Assembly (NCBI RefSeq): GCF_900112245.1
Contig: NZ_FOYX01000002.1
Coordinates: forward strand, 434,001-498,000
Origin: Maribacter stanieri
GTDB lineage: Bacteria; Bacteroidota; Bacteroidia; Flavobacteriales; Flavobacteriaceae
Direction: 5' to 3'
Length of the DNA stretch: 64,000 nt
Below are positions 8,941 through 17,646 of the stretch, piece after piece. A program made the translations under genes and the position numbers. The notes beneath the pieces are model-generated. The model saw nothing but the letters and a program-made list of their open reading frames with translations, did no database searches and had not been told where the DNA came from. How positions within the stretch are numbered: position 1 is the first letter of the stretch; each line of letters starts with the position of its first letter.

Positions 8941-9765
8941 ATGAATAGACTATTACCCATACTTTTTATTGCAATCATGTTATTTTCATGTGCTGAACAA
9001 GAACAGAAAATAAATAAAAGCACTAGCAATAAAGGAAAAACCTTAATGGCAATATTTGCTCATCCAGATGATGAGATTGTTATATCCCCTATTCTATCAA
9101 AATATCAAAAAGAAGGTGTAAATATTCACTTGGTAATTGTAACCGACGGTAGAAACGGAGTAACTCCTCATGCTAATATACCTGCAGGAGATGAACTTGC
9201 CAAAACCCGAGCTGAAGAGGCATTATGCGTCACACAAACCTTAGGCATTAATCCGCCAATATTTCTAAAATATATCGATGGAGATCTAGCACTTAAAGAG
9301 AACATCAATACTTTAGACGAGAAAATTGATAGCCTATTTATAAATTATAAGCCAAATACTGTAATTAGTTTTGGCCCTGGAGGACAGTATGGACATCCAG
9401 ACCATAGAATCGTTAGTAACGTGGTTACAGAGGTTTTTCAAAGAGAGACGTCTAATGAGCTCCAGAATTTACTCTACTACGGATATCCTAGAGAAATTAC
9501 CAATGCAGAAGTACCCTTTAATACCGATTTGGTCAGCTGGTTGAACGATAATTTAAAAAGAACTCAAGAAAGATTTCTTACCTACAGAATACCTTATAAT
9601 AAGAGCGATTTAGAATTAGGACATAAAGCATCAAATTGTCATGAGTCTCAATATACTTCAGAAGCTATTGATGATTTAATGGAAATTGTAGAACAGACAG
9701 ATTCCCTCATATACCTTAGACCTTGGATGGGTAATGAAGAAATTAAAAATACTATTTTCGACTAA
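8941..9765 (+). CDS. PIG-L family deacetylase lipoprotein
   Basis: The 274-residue protein begins with a lipoprotein signal (MLFSCAEQ lipobox). The PIG-L/LmbE zinc motif is seen as AIFAHPDDEIVISP (about residues 38-51), and the second His motif as GQYGHPDHRIVS (about 157-168). Enzymes of this family remove N-acetyl groups from amino sugars such as N-acetylglucosaminyl conjugates. The lipobox puts it in the envelope, unlike the cytosolic mycothiol/bacillithiol enzymes. It is the first of three same-strand genes with an 11-bp gap to the next. The acceptor substrate is unknown. Confidence 0.88.
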   Translation: MNRLLPILFIAIMLFSCAEQEQKINKSTSNKGKTLMAIFAHPDDEIVISPILSKYQKEGVNIHLVIVTDGRNGVTPHANIPAGDELAKTRAEEALCVTQTLGINPPIFLKYIDGDLALKENINTLDEKIDSLFINYKPNTVISFGPGGQYGHPDHRIVSNVVTEVFQRETSNELQNLLYYGYPREITNAEVPFNTDLVSWLNDNLKRTQERFLTYRIPYNKSDLELGHKASNCHESQYTSEAIDDLMEIVEQTDSLIYLRPWMGNEEIKNTIFD

Positions 9766-9776
9766 AAGCATATTGA

Positions 9777-10634
9777 ATGAATATCAAGTACCTAAGCTAT
9801 CTACTGTTTTTTATCATGTTAGCTTCATGTCAGCAAAAACAAAATAAAACATCTACTGAACCAGCCGTTTACACTTACGGTGCTAAAAACGATTCTGCCG
9901 TTTTTTATTTTAATAAAGGTTGGGAGCATATTTTAGATTATGGTCAATGGACGCTATCTGAAAAAGCATTTAGAAAGGCCGTAGAATTTGATTCTACTTT
10001 TATTGTAGGTAAAGCTTTGGTTGGAAAAAACACTACAAACCTCAATGAAAGAATTCAAATCTTAAATGACATTAACAACTCACAAATTAAGGTTAGTGAA
10101 GACGACCAATTAATTTTAGAAGTAACACGCATTACTTTAGAATTATTTAATGCCCGTGGAAAAAACGTGAAATTAGATGAAAACTTTAAATCATTTTTTT
10201 TGACCACTGCCGAGAAGAACTATAGAACCTTTATCCATAAATACCCAAACGAATCATATATTAAAGCTGAGTATATTGAGGTTTTGAATGCAATATATGG
10301 TGCAAAAACAGCCTTAGATTCATTACAAATACTTACCACCCCTAAACAGAAAAAAGTTCCATTTTTTATTAGCTATGCAGCTACTTTAGAATCTGATTTA
10401 GGAAATTTTAAAAAAGCACTCTCCATTGCCGATGATTTTAATAATCAAATTAACGACCCTGGCATACCGCAACCTTACGTGCTGTACGGAAGTATATATT
10501 TAAAAATGGACAGTTTGTCTTTAGCGACTTCAAACCTTGATAAAGCCCTTCAATTAGACCCTAATCATATTTTCGCACAGCGATTTAAAACTCAGCTTCT
10601 CACAAAATTAAATACCATTAACACGAATGACTAA
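9777..10634 (+). CDS. TPR-containing lipoprotein
   Basis: A 285-residue protein with a signal peptide and lipobox (MLASCQQK). Helical repeats of TPR type are seen near the N-terminus (AVFYFNKGWEHILDYGQWTLSEKAFRKAVEFD, split over about residues 40-75) and at the C-terminus (LATSNLDKALQLDPNHIFA, about 252-270). The middle is helical without a recognised domain. It is probably a periplasmic scaffold. It lies between PIG-L and nitrilase genes and overlaps the nitrilase start by 8 bp, implying translational coupling. No specific function can be assigned. Confidence 0.75.
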   Translation: MNIKYLSYLLFFIMLASCQQKQNKTSTEPAVYTYGAKNDSAVFYFNKGWEHILDYGQWTLSEKAFRKAVEFDSTFIVGKALVGKNTTNLNERIQILNDINNSQIKVSEDDQLILEVTRITLELFNARGKNVKLDENFKSFFLTTAEKNYRTFIHKYPNESYIKAEYIEVLNAIYGAKTALDSLQILTTPKQKKVPFFISYAATLESDLGNFKKALSIADDFNNQINDPGIPQPYVLYGSIYLKMDSLSLATSNLDKALQLDPNHIFAQRFKTQLLTKLNTINTND

Positions 10635-11601
10635 AATAATAGATACTCCAGAACAAAATAACCTTAAAATAGGTATGGCTCAAATCTCACCGGTTTGGCT
10701 AAATAAAGAGAAGACTATTGATAAAATCAAGGATTATATCATTAAAGCTGGTGAAGATGATTGCGAGCTTGTAGTTTTTGGTGAAGCACTATTACCTGGC
10801 TATCCTTTTTGGGTTTCCATGACAGACGGTGCTAAATTCGATTCTAAAGTACAGAAAGAAATTCATGCACATTACATCAAAAATTCCATTCAAATTGAAA
10901 CGGGAGAATTAGATGACATTTGTGCTCTTGCAAAGCAGCATAAAATTGCTATCTACCTAGGATTAATGGAACGTGCAAAAAATAGAGGTGGTCACAGTAT
11001 TTACTGTTCACTTGTTTACATAAATAGTAATGGAGAAATCAAGTCTGTTCATAGAAAATTGCAGCCTACCTATGAAGAACGATTAACGTGGGCTCCTGGT
11101 GATGGTAACGGTCTACGAGTACACGACCTAAAAAACTTTACTGTTGGCGGACTCAATTGTTGGGAAAACTGGATGCCTCTTCCACGCACAGCTTTATATG
11201 GTTTAGGAGAAGATTTGCATATAGCCGTATGGCCAGGTTCCGATTACAATACCGCTGATATTACACGATTTATTGCGAGAGAATCTAGATCTTTTGTAGT
11301 TTCCGTTTCTAGTTTAATGAGCAAATCCGACTTCCCTAAAGACACACCACACTTAGATACTATTCTTGAAAACTGCCCAGATACTCTAGCAAATGGAGGC
11401 TCTTGTATTGCTGGACCGGATGGAGAATGGATTTTGCCCCCAGTTATTGATAAAGAAGGTTTAATTACTGCTACTATTGATTTTAACAGGGTGCTTGAGG
11501 AACGACAAAACTTTGATGCTGTAGGGCACTATTCTAGACCTGATGTAACGAAATTAACCGTTAATAGAGAACGGCAATCAATTGTTGACATAAATGATTA
11601 A
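10627..11601 (+). CDS. Carbon-nitrogen hydrolase of the nitrilase branch
   Basis: The 324-residue cytosolic enzyme has the Glu-Lys-Cys triad of the nitrilase superfamily: E53 (FGEALLPGYPFW), K144 (HRKLQPTYEERLTW) and C178 (GLNCWENWMPL). The sequences around K144 and C178 (the CWEN motif) are those of true nitrilases (branch 1), which convert nitriles to carboxylic acids and ammonia, rather than amidases. It overlaps the TPR lipoprotein gene by 8 bp. The linkage to PIG-L and TPR proteins is uncommon. The natural nitrile is unknown. Confidence 0.9.
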   Translation: MTKIIDTPEQNNLKIGMAQISPVWLNKEKTIDKIKDYIIKAGEDDCELVVFGEALLPGYPFWVSMTDGAKFDSKVQKEIHAHYIKNSIQIETGELDDICALAKQHKIAIYLGLMERAKNRGGHSIYCSLVYINSNGEIKSVHRKLQPTYEERLTWAPGDGNGLRVHDLKNFTVGGLNCWENWMPLPRTALYGLGEDLHIAVWPGSDYNTADITRFIARESRSFVVSVSSLMSKSDFPKDTPHLDTILENCPDTLANGGSCIAGPDGEWILPPVIDKEGLITATIDFNRVLEERQNFDAVGHYSRPDVTKLTVNRERQSIVDIND

Positions 11602-11631
11602 AATGGAGAGAACTTAACTGTTCTCTCCATT
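11602..11631. terminator. Hairpin between convergent nitrilase and monooxygenase genes
   Basis: A perfect 12-bp inverted repeat (aatggagagaac at 11602-11613 and its complement at 11620-11631) with a six-base loop. The right arm lies within the last codons of the monooxygenase gene. No long T run follows on the plus strand; a short TTTTA follows on the minus strand. A bidirectional terminator is likely but the weak tract lowers confidence. Confidence 0.55.
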
Positions 11632-12624
11632 CAATTCTTTCATAATCTCCGCAAACAATTGATATGATTTAATACGGTCTTGACCATCATAAATGTTAGT
11701 GACCGCTATCAGTTCATCTACTTGAGTATCGGCAATAAATTGCTTTATCTGTTTTTTTACTGTTTCCCTGCTTCCAATAAAGGAGTATTTAAGCATTTGT
11801 TGCACAGACGGATTCTGACTTAATTCTCTTAGTTCTTCGGTCATATCTACAGGAGCTTGCATAAAACCTCTATTTCCGGTCAATAAGCCTACAATCATCT
11901 TATAAAGTGATGTAGAAATGCGTTCTGCTTCTTCGTCCGTATCTGCAATAATGATATTTACTCCTGCAGCCGTATAAGGTTTTTCCAACTCTTGTGAAGG
12001 TTGAAATTCATTATGATAAATTTTCAACGCATTCATTAAGTGGGTTGTCGCGAAGTGACTCGCAAAAGCATAAGGCAACCCTTTTTTAGCCGCCAAATGT
12101 GCACTATCCGTACTTGAACCTAAAATGTATAAAGGCACCTCTACCCCTTCCGCTAAAGTAGCACGTACTTTTGCTTGGGCATTTTCAGGAGAAAAGTAGC
12201 GTTGTATTTTTTCTACCTCTAAAGGAAATGACTGAGCTGCTTGATAAAAATCTGAACGTATGGCTTGAGCAGTCAACTGATCTGTACCAGGCGCACGACC
12301 TAAGCCTAAATCTATTCGGTTAGGATATAATATGCCTAAGGTACCAAACTGCTCTGCTATAATTAGTGGGGAATGGTTAGGCAACATAATACCGCCAGAT
12401 CCAACTCGTATTGTTTTTGTTTCTTCAGCAATCTTACCAATTAAAATAGATGTTGCACTACTGCCTATAGCTACTGAATTATGATGCTCTGCCAGCCAAA
12501 AACGTGTGTAACCAGCTTGTTCCGCAGCTTGTGCTAGAGCTACCGAATGATCAAAGGTATCTTTCAATGTAGTCCCCTGTGATACTATGGCTAAATCTAA
12601 TATGGAATATTTTATTTTTTTCAT
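11614..12624 (-). CDS. LLM class flavin-dependent oxidoreductase
   Basis: A 336-residue bacterial luciferase-like TIM-barrel protein. Typical features are ILDLAIVSQGTT at the start, GYTRFWLAEHHN (about residues 38-49), TIRVGSGGIMLPNHSPLIIAEQFG (split; about 90-115) and DLGLGRAPGTD (about 125-135), as in the MsnO8/YhbW-like group. Such enzymes use reduced FMN and oxygen on small substrates. It lies 53 bp downstream of an ArsR-type regulator on the same strand, so its expression is probably controlled by that protein. The substrate cannot be predicted. Confidence 0.9.
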   Translation of the reverse strand: MKKIKYSILDLAIVSQGTTLKDTFDHSVALAQAAEQAGYTRFWLAEHHNSVAIGSSATSILIGKIAEETKTIRVGSGGIMLPNHSPLIIAEQFGTLGILYPNRIDLGLGRAPGTDQLTAQAIRSDFYQAAQSFPLEVEKIQRYFSPENAQAKVRATLAEGVEVPLYILGSSTDSAHLAAKKGLPYAFASHFATTHLMNALKIYHNEFQPSQELEKPYTAAGVNIIIADTDEEAERISTSLYKMIVGLLTGNRGFMQAPVDMTEELRELSQNPSVQQMLKYSFIGSRETVKKQIKQFIADTQVDELIAVTNIYDGQDRIKSYQLFAEIMKELNGENS

Positions 12625-12677
12625 ACCATTAAATTCATTTATATATTTAAAAGTATCTATATATCAAATTAAAAAAA

Positions 12678-12947
12678 TTATAAGTTCTGCAACCTCAACA
12701 AGTAATTGTCCCAAACCTCATGGTTAAGCGAATAATTATAATTTCGACCAATTTTATGTTGATTTATTAATCCGGATTCTACCAGTTTTTTTATATGATG
12801 ACTAATTGAAGGTTGCGCCAAATCTAATAAATTACACGCTCTAGTACATTCTACCTTACCTTGGTTCTTTTGCATATACTGCAATAATTTCAACCGATTT
12901 ACATCACTTAATGCTTTAGATATTTTCTCTATTTGTTTTAGCTCCAT
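12678..12947 (-). CDS. ArsR/SmtB-type winged helix repressor
   Basis: The likely start is the ATG at 12947 (MELKQIEKISKALSD), giving 89 residues; a longer frame from 13007 would add a non-conserved 20-residue leader and would cover the promoter and operator seen at 12966-12981. The winged-helix DNA-binding part is clear (DLAQPSISHHIKKLVESGLI). A C-x3-C pair (ECTRAC) lies just before the recognition helix. This differs in spacing from the ELCVC arsenic/cadmium site, so it may sense thiol oxidation or another ligand. It precedes the LLM oxidoreductase gene by 53 bp and is probably autoregulated. Confidence 0.88.
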   Translation of the reverse strand: MELKQIEKISKALSDVNRLKLLQYMQKNQGKVECTRACNLLDLAQPSISHHIKKLVESGLINQHKIGRNYNYSLNHEVWDNYLLRLQNL

Positions 12948-12965
12948 GACGCATTTAATATATTG

Positions 12966-12981
12966 ATACATGCAAATGTAT
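12966..12981 (-). promoter_or_regulatory. Candidate ArsR operator overlapping a -7 promoter element
   Basis: The sequence ATACAT-GCAA-ATGTAT is a 6-4-6 inverted repeat, with further symmetry on both sides (9 of 12 flanking pairs match). On the minus strand it contains TACATTTG (12973-12980), an exact match to the Bacteroidetes TAnnTTTG -7 element. It lies 19-34 bases upstream of the ArsR start at 12947. An operator overlapping the promoter is the usual ArsR arrangement. Confidence 0.7.
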
Positions 12982-13059
12982 TTATAATAATCTGTATAAA
13001 ATTTCAATTGGGAAGATCTTAATAATGATTAACTTGACCTTAAGACTAATTCCTTGTAA

Positions 13060-13527
13060 GTGAATTTGAAAAGTATTTTGAATAAGCCCCAAATACTCCT
13101 GTGGATTTTAATACCAGTAATTCTCCTCATAGGATTTCTTGCTCCTGACGAAACATTAGTCATAAATTTTCACGACAGCTATTACGTAATTGCTTTAATT
13201 CATTTGGCAGAATTTGTGTCTATACTTTTTGGAATTACAGGGTTAGGTTATTGGATTATTCTGAAAGTGAACCGAAAACTAATAAATGTGCTCACCTTAA
13301 CATATATAATAATTACAATTGGCGGCTCTGCTATTATACTATTGCCTCCTTATTTTGTTTCAGATGATAGTACAGAAACAACCTTTTTTAAATTTGATAA
13401 TTTAATTGAACAGAACATGATGAATTTAATAGCACTTTTACTAATCGTAATAGGTCTAATAATTTTTATTATTAATATTCTTGAAAGCCTTTTTCGAAGA
13501 AAAGAGACCATGGTAAAAAATAAATAG
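13060..13527 (+). CDS. Small integral membrane protein of unknown function
   Basis: A 155-residue protein read from a GTG start. Four hydrophobic segments are visible (about 11-28, 40-68, 75-97 and 122-146) and the C-terminus is basic (FRRKETMVKNK). No recognised motif. It is divergent from the ArsR gene and convergent with the lipoprotein gene that ends at 13546. The start is uncertain because GTG is the only reasonable candidate near the first hydrophobic segment. Confidence 0.6.
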   Translation: MNLKSILNKPQILLWILIPVILLIGFLAPDETLVINFHDSYYVIALIHLAEFVSILFGITGLGYWIILKVNRKLINVLTLTYIIITIGGSAIILLPPYFVSDDSTETTFFKFDNLIEQNMMNLIALLLIVIGLIIFIINILESLFRRKETMVKNK

Positions 13528-13545
13528 ATTTTACTTTCTGGAATT

Positions 13546-14850
13546 TTAAAATTTATTAAAGGTGTAATTCTCACTAATGTAATTTCCTGTTCTAATTTTA
13601 GATGTCTTATCTATAAAGAATTGCTGCTGCTCATAACCCTGCGTGTATAATATTACAGTGTTTAAATTAAGATCTTCCAATTCCATATTTGGGAATCTTT
13701 CGATTAGTTCATTTGGTAGCTCATAAATTTGTTGAGTCTTACTACCAGTTGAAAACACCTCCCAATCAGTAGTCAAGTATGCTCCTTCTTCGTTAGTTTT
13801 TTCAGAATTATGACGTGTGGTCTTAGTTACTGGATTTAACTCCGTAACAAATTCTAAATTATATATATCTTGGCTAACCATTGTAAATGAAGGCTTCTCT
13901 GGGATTGTAATATCCAAAACCTTATCACCAATTTTATAATAGCCATAACTATAATCGATAAAAGAAATACCTAATCCGAATTTATAGCGATCATACCCAT
14001 TTAAAAAACTGTTTTCAGGCATACCTTCTCCATTTCCAAAAAATTCGCTAAAAGATTGCCCGTCTCCCCAATACGTATTTGATTCATTAGACGAAAAGCC
14101 GCCAGATTGTAATATGTAAAATTGGTTAGATGGTAAATTAATAGGGACATATTCATCGAATTCCAAAAAGTCATTAAAATCATGAATATAAGATTCACCA
14201 TTCGCAGGACTTAATTTTAAAAATTTAGTTCGCCCATTTTCACCTCTTACATTTATCCAATATTCCATATTTTCATATAGAGGAATATTTGTAAGTTGTA
14301 AAGTAATTTTATTATCATTAGATTCTGAACTAAATTCATCAGGTCTTAAAATATTATAAGGAGTTGAAATTTGAAAAGTTTCGTATTCTGTTATGTTTCT
14401 GACTTGAAAGTTGAAAGTACCTATTAAATTACCTGTAATATTATAATTATTATCATTCCAAACACTATTATCATCGATATCTGTAAAGGTTAATAATCTA
14501 TGACCTTCAGAGATACCGTCATTAAATTTATTATAAGATAATTTAGTAATGTTAATCTTTTCAGGAATTGAATCTTTATGAGCTGTAAATGTCATTGGAC
14601 CTTCTAATAGGTCTTGTTTATAGTCTAATAAATTACCATCGCTATCATACACAATTATCCAGCGTTCTGAATCATTCAACGCTGTCGCATTATATGTGAA
14701 ATAAACAAAGGGTTCAGGCTCTTCTACAGTTTCTACCTCTTCATTTTGTTCTTCTTCAATAACCTTTTCTGTTTTTACTTCATCTTCCTTTGTACATCCA
14801 AATGTTAAGACCAATGAAAAAACAAGAATAAAATTTTTAAAGAACTTCAT
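13546..14850 (-). CDS. Uncharacterised lipoprotein
   Basis: The best start is the ATG at 14850, which gives a standard lipoprotein signal (MKFFKNFILVFSLVLTFGCTKE); an in-frame ATG 36 bases upstream would add a polar leader. After the lipobox comes an acidic Glu/Val/Thr linker, then about 380 residues rich in beta-strand, Asn, Tyr and Phe. No catalytic motif is recognised. The composition resembles surface-exposed lipoproteins of Flavobacteriaceae. It has no clear operon partners. Confidence 0.75.
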   Translation of the reverse strand: MKFFKNFILVFSLVLTFGCTKEDEVKTEKVIEEEQNEEVETVEEPEPFVYFTYNATALNDSERWIIVYDSDGNLLDYKQDLLEGPMTFTAHKDSIPEKINITKLSYNKFNDGISEGHRLLTFTDIDDNSVWNDNNYNITGNLIGTFNFQVRNITEYETFQISTPYNILRPDEFSSESNDNKITLQLTNIPLYENMEYWINVRGENGRTKFLKLSPANGESYIHDFNDFLEFDEYVPINLPSNQFYILQSGGFSSNESNTYWGDGQSFSEFFGNGEGMPENSFLNGYDRYKFGLGISFIDYSYGYYKIGDKVLDITIPEKPSFTMVSQDIYNLEFVTELNPVTKTTRHNSEKTNEEGAYLTTDWEVFSTGSKTQQIYELPNELIERFPNMELEDLNLNTVILYTQGYEQQQFFIDKTSKIRTGNYISENYTFNKF

Positions 14851-15035
14851 ATTTAATTGTTTGATGTTATCAGATTTTAACGTCAAAAACTATTTATTAG
14901 TACATTTTAAAATCTTCTTATGAACAAATAAATAAAAAACTAAACCTTATTTTATTTAGAAAAAAATAATTTAATAGCAAGCGTAATTACAACATAACAT
15001 TAACATAATAAAATTAAAAAATTAACACAATGAAT

Positions 15036-15043
15036 TAACTTTG
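15036..15043 (+). promoter_or_regulatory. Bacteroidetes -7 promoter element for the antiporter gene
   Basis: TAACTTTG matches the TAnnTTTG -7 consensus of the Bacteroidetes housekeeping sigma factor and lies 30 bases upstream of the ATG at 15074. No clear TTG -33 element was seen at the expected distance. Confidence 0.55.
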
Positions 15044-15073
15044 TTCTGCAAAAATTAGGAATAAAACCAACCA

Positions 15074-16546
15074 ATGAATCTTACTATTGAAAATATACTT
15101 CTTGTAGGTTCCATATTACTGTTCATCAGTATTATAGTTGGTAAAACATCTTATAAATTTGGAGTACCAACTTTAATCCTCTTCTTAGCAATAGGTATGC
15201 TAGCAGGGTCTGACGGTATTGGTGGTATTAAGTTCGATGATCCAAAGCTTGCACAATTCATAGGTATCGTTTCCTTGAACTTCATTCTATTTTCTGGAGG
15301 ATTAGATACTAACTGGAAAGCTGTAAAGCCAATTTTAAAAGAAGGTCTTGTTTTATCCACTTTAGGTGTTCTGCTTACAGCGGTTACCTTAGGTACTTTT
15401 GTCTATTACATTACAGATTTTACCATTTATGAAAGTATGTTATTGGGCTCTATTGTCTCTTCTACAGATGCAGCTGCAGTATTTTCCATTTTACGTTCAA
15501 AAAACCTAGCATTAAAGAGCAACCTTAGACCCACATTAGAATTAGAAAGTGGTAGTAATGACCCTATGGCCTATGTACTAACATTGGCTTTTTTAACCTT
15601 GGTGATTAATCAAGATTTAAGCATTCTTTCCATTATACCCTTGTTTTTAAAACAAATGATTTTAGGTGGTATTGGCGGATTTGCATTTGGAAAGTTAAGC
15701 GAGATTATAATCAATAAAATAAAACTTGGTTTTGAGGGGCTTTACCCTGTGCTAGTTATTGCCTTAATGTTCATCACTTTTTCTGCTACAGATTTCTTTG
15801 GTGGCAACGGTTTTCTTGCTATATATATTTGTGCCGTTTATCTGGGTAACCAAGATTTAATACATAAATCGACCATATTAAAAATGTTCGACGGTATGGC
15901 CTGGTTAATGCAAATAGTGTTGTTCCTAACTTTAGGTCTTCTTGTATTTCCTTCACAAATTATGCCTTATATAGGTATAGGTTTACTTATTTCTGTATTT
16001 CTAATTTTGGTTGCCAGACCGGTGAGTGTTTTTATTAGCTTAATGTTCTTTAAAATGAAATTGGGAAGAAGATTCTATATTTCATGGGTAGGTTTACGTG
16101 GAGCGGTTCCTATTGTATTTGCTACTTACCCCCTATTGGCTGGTATTGACAAAGCGAATATCATTTTTAGTATCGTATTTTTCATATCGGTATCATCAGT
16201 TTTAATACAAGGAACGACACTATCCATTTTTGCTAAATGGTTAAATGTAGCATTGCCAGATGAAGTAAAACCTATAGCCGAAAACGATAGATATATTCTT
16301 AATTTACCAAAATCTGCAATGGAAGAGGTTTCGATTTCGCCTAACAGTTTTGCCGTAGAAAAAAGAATAATAGACCTGCATTTTCCAAGGTCCGCATTCA
16401 TTGTAATGATCAAAAGAGATGGTAAATTTGTACGTCCGGGAGGATCTACAGTAATTGAATCAAATGATACTTTAGTATTGCTGTTAGATAATGAAGAAAG
16501 TTTGAAAGAAGTAAACGAAATTCTCGACCAAAGTGTTTTAGTTTAG
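15074..16546 (+). CDS. Potassium/proton antiporter (CPA1, NhaP2/CvrA type) with RCK_C domain
   Basis: A 490-residue inner membrane transporter. About twelve hydrophobic segments fill residues 1-395. The CPA1 ion-binding signature is visible as STDAAAVFSILR and ELESGSNDPMAY (the ND pair). A cytosolic TrkA_C/RCK_C regulatory domain follows (about 405-488, with FAVEKRIIDLHFPRSAFIVMIKRDG split across it and the LVLLLD strand). This layout is the same as in K+/H+ antiporters that control cytosolic pH and potassium. The next gene starts one base after its stop. Confidence 0.92.
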   Translation: MNLTIENILLVGSILLFISIIVGKTSYKFGVPTLILFLAIGMLAGSDGIGGIKFDDPKLAQFIGIVSLNFILFSGGLDTNWKAVKPILKEGLVLSTLGVLLTAVTLGTFVYYITDFTIYESMLLGSIVSSTDAAAVFSILRSKNLALKSNLRPTLELESGSNDPMAYVLTLAFLTLVINQDLSILSIIPLFLKQMILGGIGGFAFGKLSEIIINKIKLGFEGLYPVLVIALMFITFSATDFFGGNGFLAIYICAVYLGNQDLIHKSTILKMFDGMAWLMQIVLFLTLGLLVFPSQIMPYIGIGLLISVFLILVARPVSVFISLMFFKMKLGRRFYISWVGLRGAVPIVFATYPLLAGIDKANIIFSIVFFISVSSVLIQGTTLSIFAKWLNVALPDEVKPIAENDRYILNLPKSAMEEVSISPNSFAVEKRIIDLHFPRSAFIVMIKRDGKFVRPGGSTVIESNDTLVLLLDNEESLKEVNEILDQSVLV

Positions 16547-16547
16547 A

Positions 16548-16922
16548 ATGATAAAGCAGAATAATATACTTAGAGTTCTCTTACTCGTAACAGTTTACTG
16601 TTTCGGTATATATAGTTCTGCCAATACGTTACCATTTTCTAATGAGATTGTATTAGGGAAGACTGGTGATCAGAAAACATATTTTTCTGAATCATCAAAG
16701 ATTTTATCTCCGCATGCACAGCAATCAGAAATTTCTATTTCAGATGTTGCGGAAGTTTCAACGCCAAATTACAAGCTTCCTTTTACAAGTTTTAGTGCTA
16801 ACTTAAATACAATAGAAGAACGTTTTACTTCTAGATATAAACAGTACACACTTTACGCTAATACCTTATTGGTAAGACATAGAAAGTCTGATCTTATCTT
16901 TCCTTTCCATAATTTCTGGTAA
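16548..16922 (+). CDS. Small exported protein of unknown function
   Basis: A 124-residue protein with a signal peptide (basic start, hydrophobic stretch about 8-24, small residues SSANT near cleavage). The rest is polar with no recognisable domain; a short basic C-terminal motif (RHRKSD) precedes an aromatic end (FPFHNFW). It begins one base after the antiporter stop codon, so it is very likely co-expressed with it. A short hairpin without T tract lies just downstream at 16937-16953. Confidence 0.6.
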   Translation: MIKQNNILRVLLLVTVYCFGIYSSANTLPFSNEIVLGKTGDQKTYFSESSKILSPHAQQSEISISDVAEVSTPNYKLPFTSFSANLNTIEERFTSRYKQYTLYANTLLVRHRKSDLIFPFHNFW

Positions 16923-17029
16923 TATATTTTTTTAAGGCTATCATTCTGATAGCTAAGTATAACAAATTGATATGAAGTTAATGAACACTTCATACAGAAA
17001 TTAATATCACTTATTTAAAAATATATAAA

Positions 17030-17506
17030 ATGGAATTAGGAATAGCCGCTATTGGTATAGCATCTGTTGCAATTTGTGCAATGCCTTTTGTTGTTACAAG
17101 CAGAAGTAGAAAATTAAAAGAAAAGAAAATGATGGCATCTTTAAATGATGTCGCAAACAAACATAACTGTACAATTAGGGAACATGAAATTTTTGGTCAT
17201 TATGCCATTGGTGTAGACCAAGAGAAAAAATTTGTTTTCTTTATTTCAAAATCCGGTGAGGATTTAAATCAGCAATATGTCGATTTATCTACCATTAAAA
17301 CATGTGAAATTGCCAATATTGGCAAGTCATATGCTAGAAAAGAAAAGATTACAGAACGCTTACTTCTAAATCTTTTTCCTAAAAACAACAATGAACCTGA
17401 CACTGTTTTTGAATTTTATGATGTGGAAGTAAATTTCCAATTAAGTGGGGAGTTTCAATCTATACAGAAATGGAATAGTGTAATTAAAAACTTGCTGAAA
17501 AGCTAA
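17030..17506 (+). CDS. Membrane-anchored protein of unknown function
   Basis: A 158-residue protein with one N-terminal membrane segment (about residues 3-24) followed by a basic stop-transfer stretch (SRSRKLKEKK) and a cytosolic domain of about 120 residues with alternating strands (VFFISK, TVFEFYDVEVNFQL). The domain shows no catalytic signature. It lies alone between the exported protein and the AlkB gene. Confidence 0.65.
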   Translation: MELGIAAIGIASVAICAMPFVVTSRSRKLKEKKMMASLNDVANKHNCTIREHEIFGHYAIGVDQEKKFVFFISKSGEDLNQQYVDLSTIKTCEIANIGKSYARKEKITERLLLNLFPKNNNEPDTVFEFYDVEVNFQLSGEFQSIQKWNSVIKNLLKS

Positions 17507-17646
17507 GTTTAAGTTATCTAACATTTTGTTAGTTATAAAAGCGAATGGACAACTTATCATACTCGGTAGGTTATCTGTTCGCTTTTACTTTTAAAACAGT
17601 ATTTATTTTGTTAGATTGTAATTGGACATTACCAGAAATCTATAAA

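Noticed and set aside
16936..16954. Hairpin ggctatca/tgatagct as terminator after the small exported protein
   Set aside because: Short stem without a following T run; recorded only in the gene entry.
17545..17646. Longer AlkB start with a hydrophobic leader
   Set aside because: AlkB proteins are cytosolic, and homology begins at the ATG at 17647.
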